Positions 26,125 through 35,813 of a stretch of 64,000 nt of DNA are shown here, one piece after another. Position 1 is the stretch's first letter; each line of letters begins with the position of its first letter. The translations under genes and the position numbers were made by a program. The notes beneath the pieces were generated by a model. That model searched no databases. It was given only the letters and a program-made list of their open reading frames with translations, and had not been told where the DNA came from. The stretch is from contig NZ_JAHXKI010000002.1 of the NCBI RefSeq assembly GCF_019392195.1, positions 62,001-126,000 of the forward strand. Reading direction: 5' to 3'. Source of the stretch: Marinobacter sp. F4206 (GTDB lineage: Bacteria; Pseudomonadota; Gammaproteobacteria; Pseudomonadales; Oleiphilaceae).

Positions 26125-27135
26125 TCACTCTTTGAGGCCGGAGAAATTAATGGGCAGGGATACACCCAGGGAGAAGTCCGGGGCATCCTCGGTCAAACCA
26201 ATACCAAGACTGGTGTTCACGATGGTGGTGTCGCTGACCCGGGTACCGAGCGACATGCTCAGGAAGCCCGTCATCTGGTCCTGAGCTACAGCCTGATCAC
26301 CGTTACTGAAGGTCAACACCGTTTCGTCGCTGTAACTGAGCTGCGCAGAAATACTCAGGGAGATGTCGTAGGACAGCGAATAGGCAAAGCCGGCGGAGCC
26401 GGACAGACCGAATCCTGGATCCACTTCGGTCAGCAAGCGGGCGCCTCGGACCTGGTTGAGATCCTCTGCCGGCAGGTTATAGGTCAAACTGACCGAACCG
26501 AATACAACGACCGGATCGAGGACTTTCGAGAGGCTGGCGCCACCGGCCAGAGAGTAGTAACCACTACCGGTCGAAAGTTGCTCATTGATGTCAATCTCGT
26601 ACGGACTGACGCCGGTTTTCGAGGTGAAGGTGCCGAACAGCGTGGTCGACATTTTCCCGGGGACATAAGCAAAAGGCTGCCACCGACCGGTGAACGAAAT
26701 ATCGCCAAAGTCATAGACGGTGAGCTCATCCTGCGAATCGTACTTCACGACCAGCGGAATCCGCGTGCCTACGGTCAGGTTATCCAGCAGGCCATAGTCA
26801 TAGGAAAAAGCATTGGTGAAATTGTGGGTGGCGGAAGGAACCACATCGAGATTCCTGACCGAGCCATCGGTGATGGCAAGGTCCAGACGCTGGTCTGCCG
26901 TGTAGGAATAATCGAACGAGTAGTTAAGGGCGTGAGACCCCTTTTTCTGAAGCGAGTAATTCTTCTCGGCAGCCTGAAAAACCTCTTCCAGTTGCTGTGA
27001 AGAATCCTCATCTCCCTCCTGCTTGGCCAGGGCTTCCCGCGCCTGGTCGACATTGCCTTCCTGCGCCAGGGCCATGCCCGGAAGCAGTCCTGCCGTGGAA
27101 ACAAGGATAACGCCTCGCACAAACCAACGATTCAT
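26125..27135 (-). CDS. Outer membrane beta-barrel protein with N-terminal helical segment
   Basis: A 336-aa protein with a signal peptide (1-25, cleaved near ALAQ). It has a charged helical stretch (about 28-60: QAREALAKQEGDED, LEEVFQAAEKNYSLQKK) and then alternating beta strands to the C-terminus. The pairing with a C39 peptidase upstream recalls FapF, which has a helical plug plus a barrel, but similarity is by architecture only. It could instead be a Phenol_MetA_deg-type transporter barrel. It is 56 bp after the peptidase gene. Confidence 0.75.
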   Translation of the reverse strand: MNRWFVRGVILVSTAGLLPGMALAQEGNVDQAREALAKQEGDEDSSQQLEEVFQAAEKNYSLQKKGSHALNYSFDYSYTADQRLDLAITDGSVRNLDVVPSATHNFTNAFSYDYGLLDNLTVGTRIPLVVKYDSQDELTVYDFGDISFTGRWQPFAYVPGKMSTTLFGTFTSKTGVSPYEIDINEQLSTGSGYYSLAGGASLSKVLDPVVVFGSVSLTYNLPAEDLNQVRGARLLTEVDPGFGLSGSAGFAYSLSYDISLSISAQLSYSDETVLTFSNGDQAVAQDQMTGFLSMSLGTRVSDTTIVNTSLGIGLTEDAPDFSLGVSLPINFSGLKE

Positions 27136-27191
27136 CCTGACTCCCTTATTTTATTTGTAATTTCCTGACCCGGGTAAAACTACCCGGAGAA

Positions 27192-28028
27192 TTAGTTACG
27201 ACGGTAATGCAGTTGTTTTCTGGTGTTTTCTACGCTGCCGTCGGGATTGTTCTTCTGGCGTTCCAGCAGATTCTGGATTCGCCTTTCAGTCGCCTCGTGG
27301 AACTCCGGAATCCGTTCCAGCGCCAGCAAGGTCATGGTCTGGTCGTCTACAAATCGCAGGTCTTCCTCTTTCAACTCCAGGTTGTCCAGTGGCTTATCAC
27401 TGCCGGGAAAAACGATAAAGAGCACGTTGTCATCCCACTTGTCCTCGAATTCCGCCAGGGTAAAGGAGATGTTGCCTACCGATGGATCGGCCATATAAAC
27501 GCGGCCGTCACGGATTGTTCGAAGAACCACGAAGTGCTTGAAACCGGCATGATGGATGGGAACGATGGCGGGGTGGTCCAGATCTTTCAGATCATCAATG
27601 GTGGCCCTGAATCCACCCGACGGATAACCCAGTGCCGTTACCAGACGTTTAAAGTCAAGCATCGAAAACGCCCGTCGTTGAACAATCCGCTCACTCTCCC
27701 CGTAATGAAGCAGTCCTTCCATCACCTGACGTTCCGACAGTGTCCGACCCAGGTAAAAGTTCAGTACCGTGGTCAGCGCCGCGCTTCCGCAACTGTAGTC
27801 GTAGGCCTGGCGCACGATGTTCCGATATTTCTGCTCGACCAGCGGCTCCACCCGGATATCAGAGCGCAGCAGTACCGGCCCGGAATCGACATCCTGCTCA
27901 ATGACAACGGTGCCTTTCTCGAAAGGCTCGACCACGGTCGCTTCCTGCACCATGGTGAATGTGAGAATGGATCCGGCGAGCACCAGCAGCATGTCAGAGG
28001 AGGTCCCTGTTCTTGTTAGCCATGACAT
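27192..28028 (-). CDS. C39-type (bacteriocin-processing-like) cysteine peptidase, periplasmic
   Basis: A 278-aa protein. The peptidase C39 fold carries Q74, C80 (YDYSCGSAAL), H165 (HFVVL) and D181 (ADPSVG), so the full catalytic set is present. It has an N-terminal hydrophobic segment (13-28) that would secrete or anchor it; a start at 27992 (residue 13) is an alternative. It lacks the ABC-transporter domains of bacteriocin exporters, like FapD of the functional amyloid system. The C-terminal 60 residues are charged and helical. The natural substrate is not evident: I find no double-glycine leader peptide next to it. Confidence 0.87.
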   Translation of the reverse strand: MSWLTRTGTSSDMLLVLAGSILTFTMVQEATVVEPFEKGTVVIEQDVDSGPVLLRSDIRVEPLVEQKYRNIVRQAYDYSCGSAALTTVLNFYLGRTLSERQVMEGLLHYGESERIVQRRAFSMLDFKRLVTALGYPSGGFRATIDDLKDLDHPAIVPIHHAGFKHFVVLRTIRDGRVYMADPSVGNISFTLAEFEDKWDDNVLFIVFPGSDKPLDNLELKEEDLRFVDDQTMTLLALERIPEFHEATERRIQNLLERQKNNPDGSVENTRKQLHYRRN

Positions 28029-28049
28029 TTATCGGGTTACATGTTGTTA

Positions 28050-28062
28050 CGGTAAGATACCG
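28050..28062. promoter_or_regulatory. Short inverted repeat upstream of the C39 operon
   Basis: CGGTA-AGA-TACCG, a perfect 5-bp inverted repeat, lies 22 bp before the peptidase start in a 182-bp gap that should hold the operon promoter. It could be an operator. Short repeats of this size are not rare, so confidence is low. Confidence 0.25.
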
Positions 28063-28210
28063 AAAAGCCTGAGCCCTTAAAGATAACTGTGCCTCAAATC
28101 TGTCGGTGCAGAAGAGGCCTCCGGAATCGGATTTGAGAACTGGTTCAAGGCTTTCCAGAGAGGGAAGCAGGCGGTGGGTTGTCGGGAACGGAGGCCGATG
28201 GCAAGCAGCT

Positions 28211-29674
28211 CTAGTTAGCAAACACGAAACCAAGGAGAACGTAGCAAAGCAGTGTGACCACGCCGACACCGATCAGGTTTAAGGCAAAACCCGCGTTGAT
28301 CATGTCACCGATTTTCATGTGGCCGGACGAAAACACGATGGCGTTAGGCGGAGTCGCCACAGGCATCATGAAAGCGCAGCTGGCCGCAACCGCGGCTGGC
28401 ACGGCCAACAATAAAGGCGACAGCCCTTGAGACACCGCCAGCGCTCCCAAAAGAGGCAAAAATGCCGCAGCCGTGGCGGTATTGCTGGTCACTTCGGTGA
28501 GGAAAATAATCACCCCAACCACCAAGCCAATGATGACAATGGGTGGCAGGACACTGGCAGCCCCCAGGCTCTCCGCGATCCACTGCGCCAGCCCTGAACT
28601 GCTAATGACGCCGGCCATCGCCAGCCCGCCACCAAATAACAGCAGTACGCCCCAGGGAATGCCCTTGGCGGTGTCCCAGTCCAGTACAAACACCCGTTGC
28701 CGTAAATCCACCGGGAGAATAAACATCACGATGGCTGCGGCGACGGCAATCCCAGTGTCACTGAGCCAGGGCATCAACCCGTCCGAGAGCAGCGGGCGAA
28801 AAATCCAGGCGCTGGCAGTCACCACAAACACCAGCCCGACCAGCTTTTCACCCTTCGTCAAAGGCCCCAAAGCGGCCAGCTCATCGCGAATCATCTGGCC
28901 ACTATCGCCTTTTCGGCCAAGCCCGAAATCCCCTCGGGTCAGCCACCACCAGGCAGCAATCAACATGACAACCGTTACCGGAACACCAAGCAGCATCCAT
29001 TGTGCAAACCCCACGGACACGCCCTGACTTTCACTCAGGTAGGCCGCCAGCAATGCATTGGGAGGCGTGCCTATCAGAGTGGCAATGCCGCCGATGCTGG
29101 CCGAGTAGGCAATAGCAAGCAGCAACGCCGTGGCATACCGGCGAACGGCGTCCGGACGGTCGGTATCCATCATTGCAATCACGGACAGGCCGATCGGCAA
29201 CATCATGATCGACGTGGCGGTATTGCTGACCCACATACTGAGAAACGCTGTGGCGAGCATGAAACCGCCAATCTGGCGTTTGGGCTCATCGCCCATGGCC
29301 TTGAGCGTCAGCAGTGCAATACGGCGATGCAAATTCCAGCGCTGCATCGCCAGCCCAAGAGTGAACCCTCCAAGGAACAGGAAAATAATCGGATGGGCGT
29401 ACGGCGACGTTGCTTCACTGATCGACCCAAGTCCCAATGCGGGAACCAGCACGATGGGGAGCAATGCTGTTGCGGGAATGGGGATGGCTTCGGTCGACCA
29501 CCAGGTCGCCATCAACAGCATCAGACCCAGGGCGGCCCAGGAATCGGACCCCATGGTTTGAGGTGGCGGCAGAATCTGTGTGGCTATCAGGAAGAACGCA
29601 CCTAGTGCCAACCCGATCAGCTGGCTTTTTGGCAGCCCCGTTGGCTCCCTGTTGGAATCTGTTGCATCAGTCAT
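28211..29674 (-). CDS. DASS-family (SLC13) anion:sodium symporter
   Basis: A 487-aa transporter. The start at 29674 (MTDATDSNREPTG) is chosen over a longer upstream frame because the frame before it lacks transporter features. It has about 12 membrane helices and the signatures STEAIPIPATALLP near 61-74, SNTATSIMMLPIG and a second SNTATAAAFLP in the C-terminal half, the paired SNT motifs of the DASS family. Substrates in this family are dicarboxylates, citrate, sulfate or phosphate; this sequence does not decide which. The YjdF gene lies 32 bp upstream. Confidence 0.9.
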   Translation of the reverse strand: MTDATDSNREPTGLPKSQLIGLALGAFFLIATQILPPPQTMGSDSWAALGLMLLMATWWSTEAIPIPATALLPIVLVPALGLGSISEATSPYAHPIIFLFLGGFTLGLAMQRWNLHRRIALLTLKAMGDEPKRQIGGFMLATAFLSMWVSNTATSIMMLPIGLSVIAMMDTDRPDAVRRYATALLLAIAYSASIGGIATLIGTPPNALLAAYLSESQGVSVGFAQWMLLGVPVTVVMLIAAWWWLTRGDFGLGRKGDSGQMIRDELAALGPLTKGEKLVGLVFVVTASAWIFRPLLSDGLMPWLSDTGIAVAAAIVMFILPVDLRQRVFVLDWDTAKGIPWGVLLLFGGGLAMAGVISSSGLAQWIAESLGAASVLPPIVIIGLVVGVIIFLTEVTSNTATAAAFLPLLGALAVSQGLSPLLLAVPAAVAASCAFMMPVATPPNAIVFSSGHMKIGDMINAGFALNLIGVGVVTLLCYVLLGFVFAN

Positions 29675-29706
29675 GGCAAACGGACCAATTGGATGAAAAA
29701 GCCAAA

Positions 29707-30324
29707 TCAGCGCCGGCCAAGCGCCGCAATCTGACGATCCTGGAGTTTTCCCAGGGACACCAGCGCAAGAATGGCGCCAGACAGCGCCCAGGCCATGTCC
29801 GACTGGGTGTCCCACACGTAGCCCTGAGTCCCCAGGAACGATTCAGCCGCTTCTTCACTTGCCAGCGCGACCCACCACTCGATCAGCTCGTAGAACGCAC
29901 TGAAGGCCAGGCAGAAACAGACAATAAAGAAAGACCGCCAGCCACGTCTGGCGAACACTCCCAACCGGATAACCAGTTCCCGGGCAATCAGCGCCGGGAC
30001 GAAGCCCTGGACGAAGTGCCCCAGCTTGTCGTAGTTGTTCCGCTCCCACCCGAACCAGTCACTAAACCAGTCAAACAGGGGCACCTCGGCATAGGTGTAA
30101 TGCCCGCCCACCATGAGAATGACGGCGTGAATCAGAATCAGCCAATACAGCATAGGCGTGAGCGGAAAACGGACAACACACCAGACTACCAGGAACAAAC
30201 CGATCACCGCCGGCAGCACCTCCAGTACCCAGGTGGCGCGGTCCTTGGGCCCAACACCGGACCAGATCAGCACTGCCAGAAAAACCACTGTCCAGACCAG
30301 AGCTGGTACCGGTATTCGCGCCAT
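29707..30324 (-). CDS. YjdF-type (DUF2238) integral membrane protein
   Basis: A 205-aa membrane protein with about six helices. I start at 30324 (MARIPVPALVW), which has AGGAAGT upstream. YTYAEVPLFDW, RNNYDKLGHFVQGF and FSAFYELIEWW are characteristic of the DUF2238/YjdF family. Function unknown; the conserved Asp, His and Glu within the membrane suggest a transport or enzymatic role. The DASS gene is 32 bp downstream, so the two may be co-transcribed. Confidence 0.88.
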   Translation of the reverse strand: MARIPVPALVWTVVFLAVLIWSGVGPKDRATWVLEVLPAVIGLFLVVWCVVRFPLTPMLYWLILIHAVILMVGGHYTYAEVPLFDWFSDWFGWERNNYDKLGHFVQGFVPALIARELVIRLGVFARRGWRSFFIVCFCLAFSAFYELIEWWVALASEEAAESFLGTQGYVWDTQSDMAWALSGAILALVSLGKLQDRQIAALGRR

Positions 30325-30388
30325 CACATACTTCCTGCTGTTTATTCGATTGGTTTCGTGGGTCCAAGCACCGGCGTCAGTGCTGACA

Positions 30389-32134
30389 TCATCCCGTCGT
30401 GGCGGGCAGGAATCGGCCGAATCCGGTTTCCTTGCCCAGAGCCGGTTCAATGTGTTCATCCGTGACCGCGGGCCGGCCATTGATCAGCACATGCTTCACG
30501 CACCCTGGCACCCGGTTCACCATCCGCTCCAGGCCAAAGTTCTCCATTTCGGCCCAGGCCACCTGCTCAAGGTCCTGATTCAGGCCCTCGGGGTCAAGAA
30601 TGGTAATGTCCGCGCGATCCCCCTCCCGGATATGGCCGGCATCAATGCCCAGCCAGTCGGCCTGTTCCCCGGTCAGCCGGTGGACGGCACGCTCAAGGGA
30701 CATCACCGGCTGGCCACGCAGATGGCTTTCACGAACCAACTTCAGGAACCGGAGGGGCAGATTGTAGAAGGCCATGTTGCGAATGTGCGCCCCAGCATCG
30801 GAAAACGTAATCAGGGCGTGGGGATTTTTCACCATTTGCCGAAGCCGGTCCTCGCGATGGTTACCCACAACAGTAAACCATCGCAGTGCCCGGCCATGGG
30901 CAACGACCATGTCGAGGAAAAAGTCGACCACATGGATTCCGCGCTCATCGGCCAGTTCGGCGAAATTCCGACCAATCAGTGATGAATCCGGGCAACCCAG
31001 GACGATGGCATCACCGAAATCTCTCTGCCAGACCCGGGGCGACAACTTCTCCTTGTAGAATTTGCGAAAGGTTCGTCGATACTCTTCATCTTGCAGCAAC
31101 TCGTTGCGCTCAATCTGGTCGCGGACATCCAGTGCCATTTCTCCGGCTCCGAATTCCTCGAACAGCACAATGTCCATGCCGTCGGCATAGATTGCAAAGG
31201 GTGTGGGTAGCAACTGCCAGCGAAAATTGCCCCGGAAAGCGTTGGCAAGCCAGCCCACCAGGTTTGCCATGGGCCGGACCGTGGGATTGCCTTTGAGATC
31301 AATCATTGCAATCAGGGTGGTTTTCAGTGGCTTCCGGAACCAACCCAGGGTTTCCCTCAGATACTGGGTTACCTGAAGCGGATTGGCGGCATTGGGCGCT
31401 CCCTGGTGCACACGCCCGTAACGGCGCAGGATCCGGTTCAGGCGGCTGACTTCACGCCACCGAGCGTAAGTGCTGGGCAGGCTCTTGGACCATTCCCGGT
31501 CACCATCCACCTTGTCCCACTTCAGGCACATGGTCGACAAGCCGAGAAACCCTACCTGTAACGCCTCCTCCAGCAACTGCTCCATCCGTCCCTGCTCTTC
31601 CGCCGTTGGCTTGATACGGCGGTCAGTCGAGCGATGGAGTCCCATGACACCGACACGCAGGTCGCTGTGCCCCAGAAAACTGATCACGTTGGGGCCGAGT
31701 GGATGTTCACGAAGAAAGCTCAGCCATCCCGAAGGCGTGCGCCAGCTTTTATGTTGCTGCAGAATCGGGAGTACTTTCTCCCTCGGCACCGTCTCCACCC
31801 GGGTAAAAATGTCCGATGCGTCCTCGGCGTCCGAGCACACCATGCTGAGCGAGCAGCTGCCGATCAACACCGTTGTGACACCATGACGTACGGACTCGGA
31901 CAATGAGGGCGCGACAATCAGTTCTGCGTCATAGTGGGTGTGGGTGTCGAGGAAGCCCGGTGTAACCCAACACCCCTCGGCGTTGATCACCCGATCCGCG
32001 AGGTTGGCATCTGGCTCGGAATTGAAAACCCGCTCGATGCGACCGTCGCGCACCGCAACATGGGCGATGCGGGATGGCCCGCCGGTACCATCAAAATAGC
32101 GGCCACCGATAATAAGCGTGTCATACCGGTTCAT
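30389..32134 (-). CDS. D-aminoacylase-like metal-dependent amidohydrolase
   Basis: A 581-aa member of the amidohydrolase superfamily, resembling N-acyl-D-amino-acid deacylases. The N-terminal metal motif is HTHYDAE (H65, H67), VTPGFLDTH precedes it, GSCSLS follows, and the C-terminal part has TFSDAGAHIRNM with the catalytic aspartate. GDRADITILDPE is also typical. At 581 aa it is within the family range. Substrate not certain: it may act on N-acyl-D-amino acids or another cyclic amide. It lies 87 bp upstream of the adaptor of the exporter on the same strand. Confidence 0.85.
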   Translation of the reverse strand: MNRYDTLIIGGRYFDGTGGPSRIAHVAVRDGRIERVFNSEPDANLADRVINAEGCWVTPGFLDTHTHYDAELIVAPSLSESVRHGVTTVLIGSCSLSMVCSDAEDASDIFTRVETVPREKVLPILQQHKSWRTPSGWLSFLREHPLGPNVISFLGHSDLRVGVMGLHRSTDRRIKPTAEEQGRMEQLLEEALQVGFLGLSTMCLKWDKVDGDREWSKSLPSTYARWREVSRLNRILRRYGRVHQGAPNAANPLQVTQYLRETLGWFRKPLKTTLIAMIDLKGNPTVRPMANLVGWLANAFRGNFRWQLLPTPFAIYADGMDIVLFEEFGAGEMALDVRDQIERNELLQDEEYRRTFRKFYKEKLSPRVWQRDFGDAIVLGCPDSSLIGRNFAELADERGIHVVDFFLDMVVAHGRALRWFTVVGNHREDRLRQMVKNPHALITFSDAGAHIRNMAFYNLPLRFLKLVRESHLRGQPVMSLERAVHRLTGEQADWLGIDAGHIREGDRADITILDPEGLNQDLEQVAWAEMENFGLERMVNRVPGCVKHVLINGRPAVTDEHIEPALGKETGFGRFLPATTG

Positions 32135-32221
32135 GGAGGCTGACTCCTGTCATGTTGTTCTTCTGGGAAAACAGTCTAGCCAGACAAGCCCGACATTTCC
32201 TTGTTTTCCTGACACCGGCCA

Positions 32222-33430
32222 CTACCTGCTCCGAATCCGCACGCCTTCCTCCAGTTGCCGGTCCGGATGGCGCACCACCAGGTCCCCCTGACCCAGGCCG
32301 TCCTTTACAACGGTATAAAGGCCATTGCTGCGACCGGTGACCAACGGTGTCAGCCTGGCCCGACCTTCGTCAGCACGAAAGACGTGACTGGCCCCCTCGT
32401 GCTGGAAGATTGCCGAAGCAGGAATACGGAGAACGTCATCGGCTTCCCACAGAACGAAGGTGGCGTCCACCCGGTAGCCGTCACCGAGCATCTTCCATTC
32501 GTCTACCGGGCTGACTATATCCGCCACCACCTGAACCCGCTGCTCCTCCACGCCAAGGGCCGATACATCCTCGAATCCAACCGGCTCAACCCGTCTCACG
32601 GTGGCCTCCAGCGTCGTGCCTCCCCAGCCCGTCAGACGGACCCTGACCCCGGGTGTCAGTTTCACTGCGTCGAAACTCAGCACCTCCACCACCACTTCCA
32701 GTGCGCCCGGATCCCCAACTTCCAGAACCGCTTCGCCTGCCTGTATCACGCCCTCACTCTTGCGGACTATTTCCAGGATGGCTCCGTTGACCGGTGATTT
32801 GACCGCAACTCGTTCAATATCGTCGTTTCCGGTTACCCTCGCCGCGGACACCTCAAGCCGAGTCCGCGCCGCACTCAGTTCGTGAGCCATCACCTCCTCG
32901 TCAAAGCGGGCGGATCGCAAAATCGCCTGCGCCCTTTCATCCGCCGCTTCCGCCTGTTGCAGACGATCCTCCGAGATAAAATGACTGTCGGTAAGTGCCT
33001 GCAATCGCCTAAGTTCCCTGGCGGCAAAGATAGCTTCCGCTTCTGCGGCCGCAACTTTCTGTCTGGCCGAATTGAGCGCTGAACGGGCCGCCCCCACCCG
33101 GGCCTCGGCCTCCGCCCTGCTGCGTGCGTCCAGTACACTGGCCGGCATCGGATCCACCTCGGTCAGCAGTTGGCCGGGTGCCACGGGATCCCCAACTTCC
33201 AGCGACACCCGATGCAGGTATCCTGCAACGGGCGAGGAAACCAGGTAGCGGTCTTTGACCCGAGTCTTACCCTCCTCGGTGATCGAGACTTCCATTGGCC
33301 CTCGACTTGCTGGCACCAGATCCACCCATACCGGATCGGAGCGGACGGTGAGGTATATGGCCCCGACGACCAGGACGGCGAACAGGCCCCAGAATAGCCA
33401 TCTTCCTGTAAAACGCTTCTCTGTCATCAC
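32222..33430 (-). CDS. HlyD/MacA-type periplasmic adaptor of an ABC exporter
   Basis: A 402-aa membrane-fusion protein. It has an N-terminal membrane anchor (about 10-28), a barrel-sandwich domain with lipoyl-like hairpins, a helical hairpin (about 110-190) and a beta-barrel, with SPVAGYLHRVSLEVGDPV near 64-81. It would bridge the FtsX-type permease encoded upstream and an outer membrane factor, but no TolC-like gene is in the window. It is the third gene of the ATPase-permease-adaptor set. Confidence 0.9.
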   Translation of the reverse strand: MMTEKRFTGRWLFWGLFAVLVVGAIYLTVRSDPVWVDLVPASRGPMEVSITEEGKTRVKDRYLVSSPVAGYLHRVSLEVGDPVAPGQLLTEVDPMPASVLDARSRAEAEARVGAARSALNSARQKVAAAEAEAIFAARELRRLQALTDSHFISEDRLQQAEAADERAQAILRSARFDEEVMAHELSAARTRLEVSAARVTGNDDIERVAVKSPVNGAILEIVRKSEGVIQAGEAVLEVGDPGALEVVVEVLSFDAVKLTPGVRVRLTGWGGTTLEATVRRVEPVGFEDVSALGVEEQRVQVVADIVSPVDEWKMLGDGYRVDATFVLWEADDVLRIPASAIFQHEGASHVFRADEGRARLTPLVTGRSNGLYTVVKDGLGQGDLVVRHPDRQLEEGVRIRSR

Positions 33431-33442
33431 ACTTGTCCTGCT

Positions 33443-35809
33443 TTACTCCCTCGTTTTCAGTACGGCCACCAGATCCAGGTGCTTGAGACGCCACCAGGCA
33501 ACCGCTCCCGACGCCAGTGCCGATACCAGCACAACCGTCGCCGACATCGCCAGCGTCTGGGTTGTGATGGTCAAAGGCACCCGGTAGAGCTCGGTCTGCA
33601 AGGCGGTAACAAGCAGAAAGACCAGTCCATGCCCGATGAGCCAGCCGAAAACGATGCCGGCCACCAGCAGCAGCGCCATTTCACCAAACAGAATGTGGGC
33701 AATTTCGTTATGGGTGTACCCCAGCACCCGAAGACTAGCCAATTCGCGGCCTTTTTCCGCCAGTGATATACGGATCGTGTTGTAGATCACACCGAACGCG
33801 ATGATTGCGCCCAGCAAGCTGTTGAAAAAGGTAAAAGTGAGGAACGTCCGCGCCAGCGTTTCGTAGAAGCTGTCCAACATGGCCTGCCGAATACCAATAC
33901 CCAGCACACCGGGTGTTTCCCGGAGATCCCGGTATACCGTGTCTGCAAGCGCAGGATCCACGTTCAACAGGGCCTGGTTGATCAGCGGCCCCTCCCCCAA
34001 TATCCGGTTCAGAGACTCCAGCTTCATGTAGGCGCCCACGCCCAAAAACTCACTGGTGGTTCCGGCCACAGGCACAGACAGGGTTCGGCGGTCACCTTCG
34101 AGAATTTCCACCGTGAGACTCTCCCCTGCAGACACCCCGAGTTCGCTGGCAAGAAAGTCCGTCAAAAGCAGGCCGTCAGCGGGCAGACTCACGGACTCAA
34201 GATCCTTGTCCACAACAAACTGCAGCTCAGCGCCCTGGGGAATTCCGGTCAAAGCGCTGCGCCACTCCCGGTGCCCATTCACCAACCTCGCGGCTACTGA
34301 ACGGCGCCCCTCCACGTAACGAACGCCAGGCTGGCGCTTCAATCCGAAAAGAGCAGCGGAGTTGACCGGCTCAATCAGGGTGGCCGTCAGGTCCTGCTGC
34401 TGTACCCTGGCAAACTCGGTTTGCACCATGAGCGACACCGAATCGAACTGAAAGTTGCCTACCATGATGATCGCCGTGGACATGGCCACCCCGATCATGG
34501 ACAGAAAGGATCGCAGAGGGCGTCGGGTCGTCTGCCGGACAATCATTCGGGAGGGCTGGGTAAAGCGGATTCCAGACAGCCACTTTTCGGCCAGGGTGAT
34601 CCTGAATTTCGCGGGCCCTTCCGGTCGCATGGCTTCCGCTGGTGCCAGCGAGGCCGCCCGATGGATGGCCCGCCAGCCGCCAAGCCAGGCGACCACGACG
34701 GTAATCAGGGCGAGCGCCAGGAGCCAGGCCGGTTCAAGTTGGAACCGTAGCCCCGGAAACCGGTAGAAGTCCATGTACAGCTCACCCAGGCCACGCCCCA
34801 GCCAGACGCCAAAGCCGATCCCGAGAACAAGCCCGGTGGCGGCTATCGTCAGCACGAGCTGGCTGTAGTGCCAGGCTATCTGTCGATTATCGTAACCAAA
34901 GGCTTTCAGTACCGCGATGATGTCTCTCTGGGTACTCACCAGGCGACTAATGACCACATTGAGAAGAAACATGGCAACGCTCATGAAGATCAGCGGAAAG
35001 ACCGTCGCCATGATCTTGAGCTGGTCGAGGTCGTCACTCAGAAACCGATGTGAAAACTGGTCTTCCCGGGCGAAGGCCCCGGTCGCGCCATACCGGTCGA
35101 GCAACCGGTCAAGCGCGTCAATCACCGACGCGACCGGATATCCGGGTTCAACCCGGGCCACCACGCTGTTGAATGCCCCCCTCATGTCCATGGCCGCCGC
35201 CAGTGATTCCGAGCTCAACCAGAGCACACCGTAGCGTTCGAAGTCCGGGAGCATGCCGCCTGGCGGGATAACATAAATGAACTCGGGCGACTCCACGGTG
35301 CCGGTAAGAGTCAGCGTCTGCTGGCGCCCATTGATGATGGCCGAGAACCGGTCACCGGGTAGAAGATCATGAGCCTCGGCAAAGGAACCGACGGCAGCGA
35401 CCTCGCCGGTCCTGCCCGGGGCCGGTAAGCGGCCTTCACGCACGAACAGACGGTTGACCTCCGGTTGCCCCTCGGCGGGCAGGGACAACACTCGGGCGGA
35501 AACCGGGTCGGTGAACCCGGGAATTTCCAGTTTGGCCGCCCCTTCGACCCGCCCCGTCAGCCGACTGACCCCGGGAATCCCAGCCACCTGTTGCAACACA
35601 TGGTTCGGCGCCCGCTTTACCGAAGCGAAAACCTCGGCAAATTGGTACTGCTCGTAATACTGGCCGCGCGTGGCTGACAATGAGGAATAAGCCACCAGCG
35701 ACATCACGCAGACGGCGACGCCACCGGCAATCACCAGAGCAATGGCAAGCACCTGCCCGCGCATCTGCCAGAGTTCCCGGCGTACCTTGGTCGTCAACGC
35801 GGAATTCAC
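33443..35809 (-). CDS. FtsX-type ABC transporter permease (MacB/LolCE-like, duplicated)
   Basis: A 788-aa permease with two FtsX domains. The first helix is at about 18-40, a large periplasmic domain (40-260) follows, then three helices, a second linker with [20 protein letters not shown], a second periplasmic domain (about 470-640) and three final helices. This duplicated DUF214 layout differs from MacB, which fuses the ATPase. Members export lipids, peptides or other envelope substrates, or act as mechanotransmitters. It lies 4 bp after the ATPase gene. Confidence 0.9.
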   Translation of the reverse strand: MNSALTTKVRRELWQMRGQVLAIALVIAGGVAVCVMSLVAYSSLSATRGQYYEQYQFAEVFASVKRAPNHVLQQVAGIPGVSRLTGRVEGAAKLEIPGFTDPVSARVLSLPAEGQPEVNRLFVREGRLPAPGRTGEVAAVGSFAEAHDLLPGDRFSAIINGRQQTLTLTGTVESPEFIYVIPPGGMLPDFERYGVLWLSSESLAAAMDMRGAFNSVVARVEPGYPVASVIDALDRLLDRYGATGAFAREDQFSHRFLSDDLDQLKIMATVFPLIFMSVAMFLLNVVISRLVSTQRDIIAVLKAFGYDNRQIAWHYSQLVLTIAATGLVLGIGFGVWLGRGLGELYMDFYRFPGLRFQLEPAWLLALALITVVVAWLGGWRAIHRAASLAPAEAMRPEGPAKFRITLAEKWLSGIRFTQPSRMIVRQTTRRPLRSFLSMIGVAMSTAIIMVGNFQFDSVSLMVQTEFARVQQQDLTATLIEPVNSAALFGLKRQPGVRYVEGRRSVAARLVNGHREWRSALTGIPQGAELQFVVDKDLESVSLPADGLLLTDFLASELGVSAGESLTVEILEGDRRTLSVPVAGTTSEFLGVGAYMKLESLNRILGEGPLINQALLNVDPALADTVYRDLRETPGVLGIGIRQAMLDSFYETLARTFLTFTFFNSLLGAIIAFGVIYNTIRISLAEKGRELASLRVLGYTHNEIAHILFGEMALLLVAGIVFGWLIGHGLVFLLVTALQTELYRVPLTITTQTLAMSATVVLVSALASGAVAWWRLKHLDLVAVLKTRE

Positions 35810-35813
35810 TGCT

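Noticed and set aside
28108..28205. GGCCTCCG / CGGAGGCC repeat about 80 bp apart
   Set aside because: Arms are GC-rich, far apart and have no other support; likely chance.
27994..28269. 91-aa frame in the gap before the C39 gene as a possible leader peptide
   Set aside because: No GG leader, unusual residue mix and no ribosome-binding site; it overlaps the C39 start and the DASS gene end.
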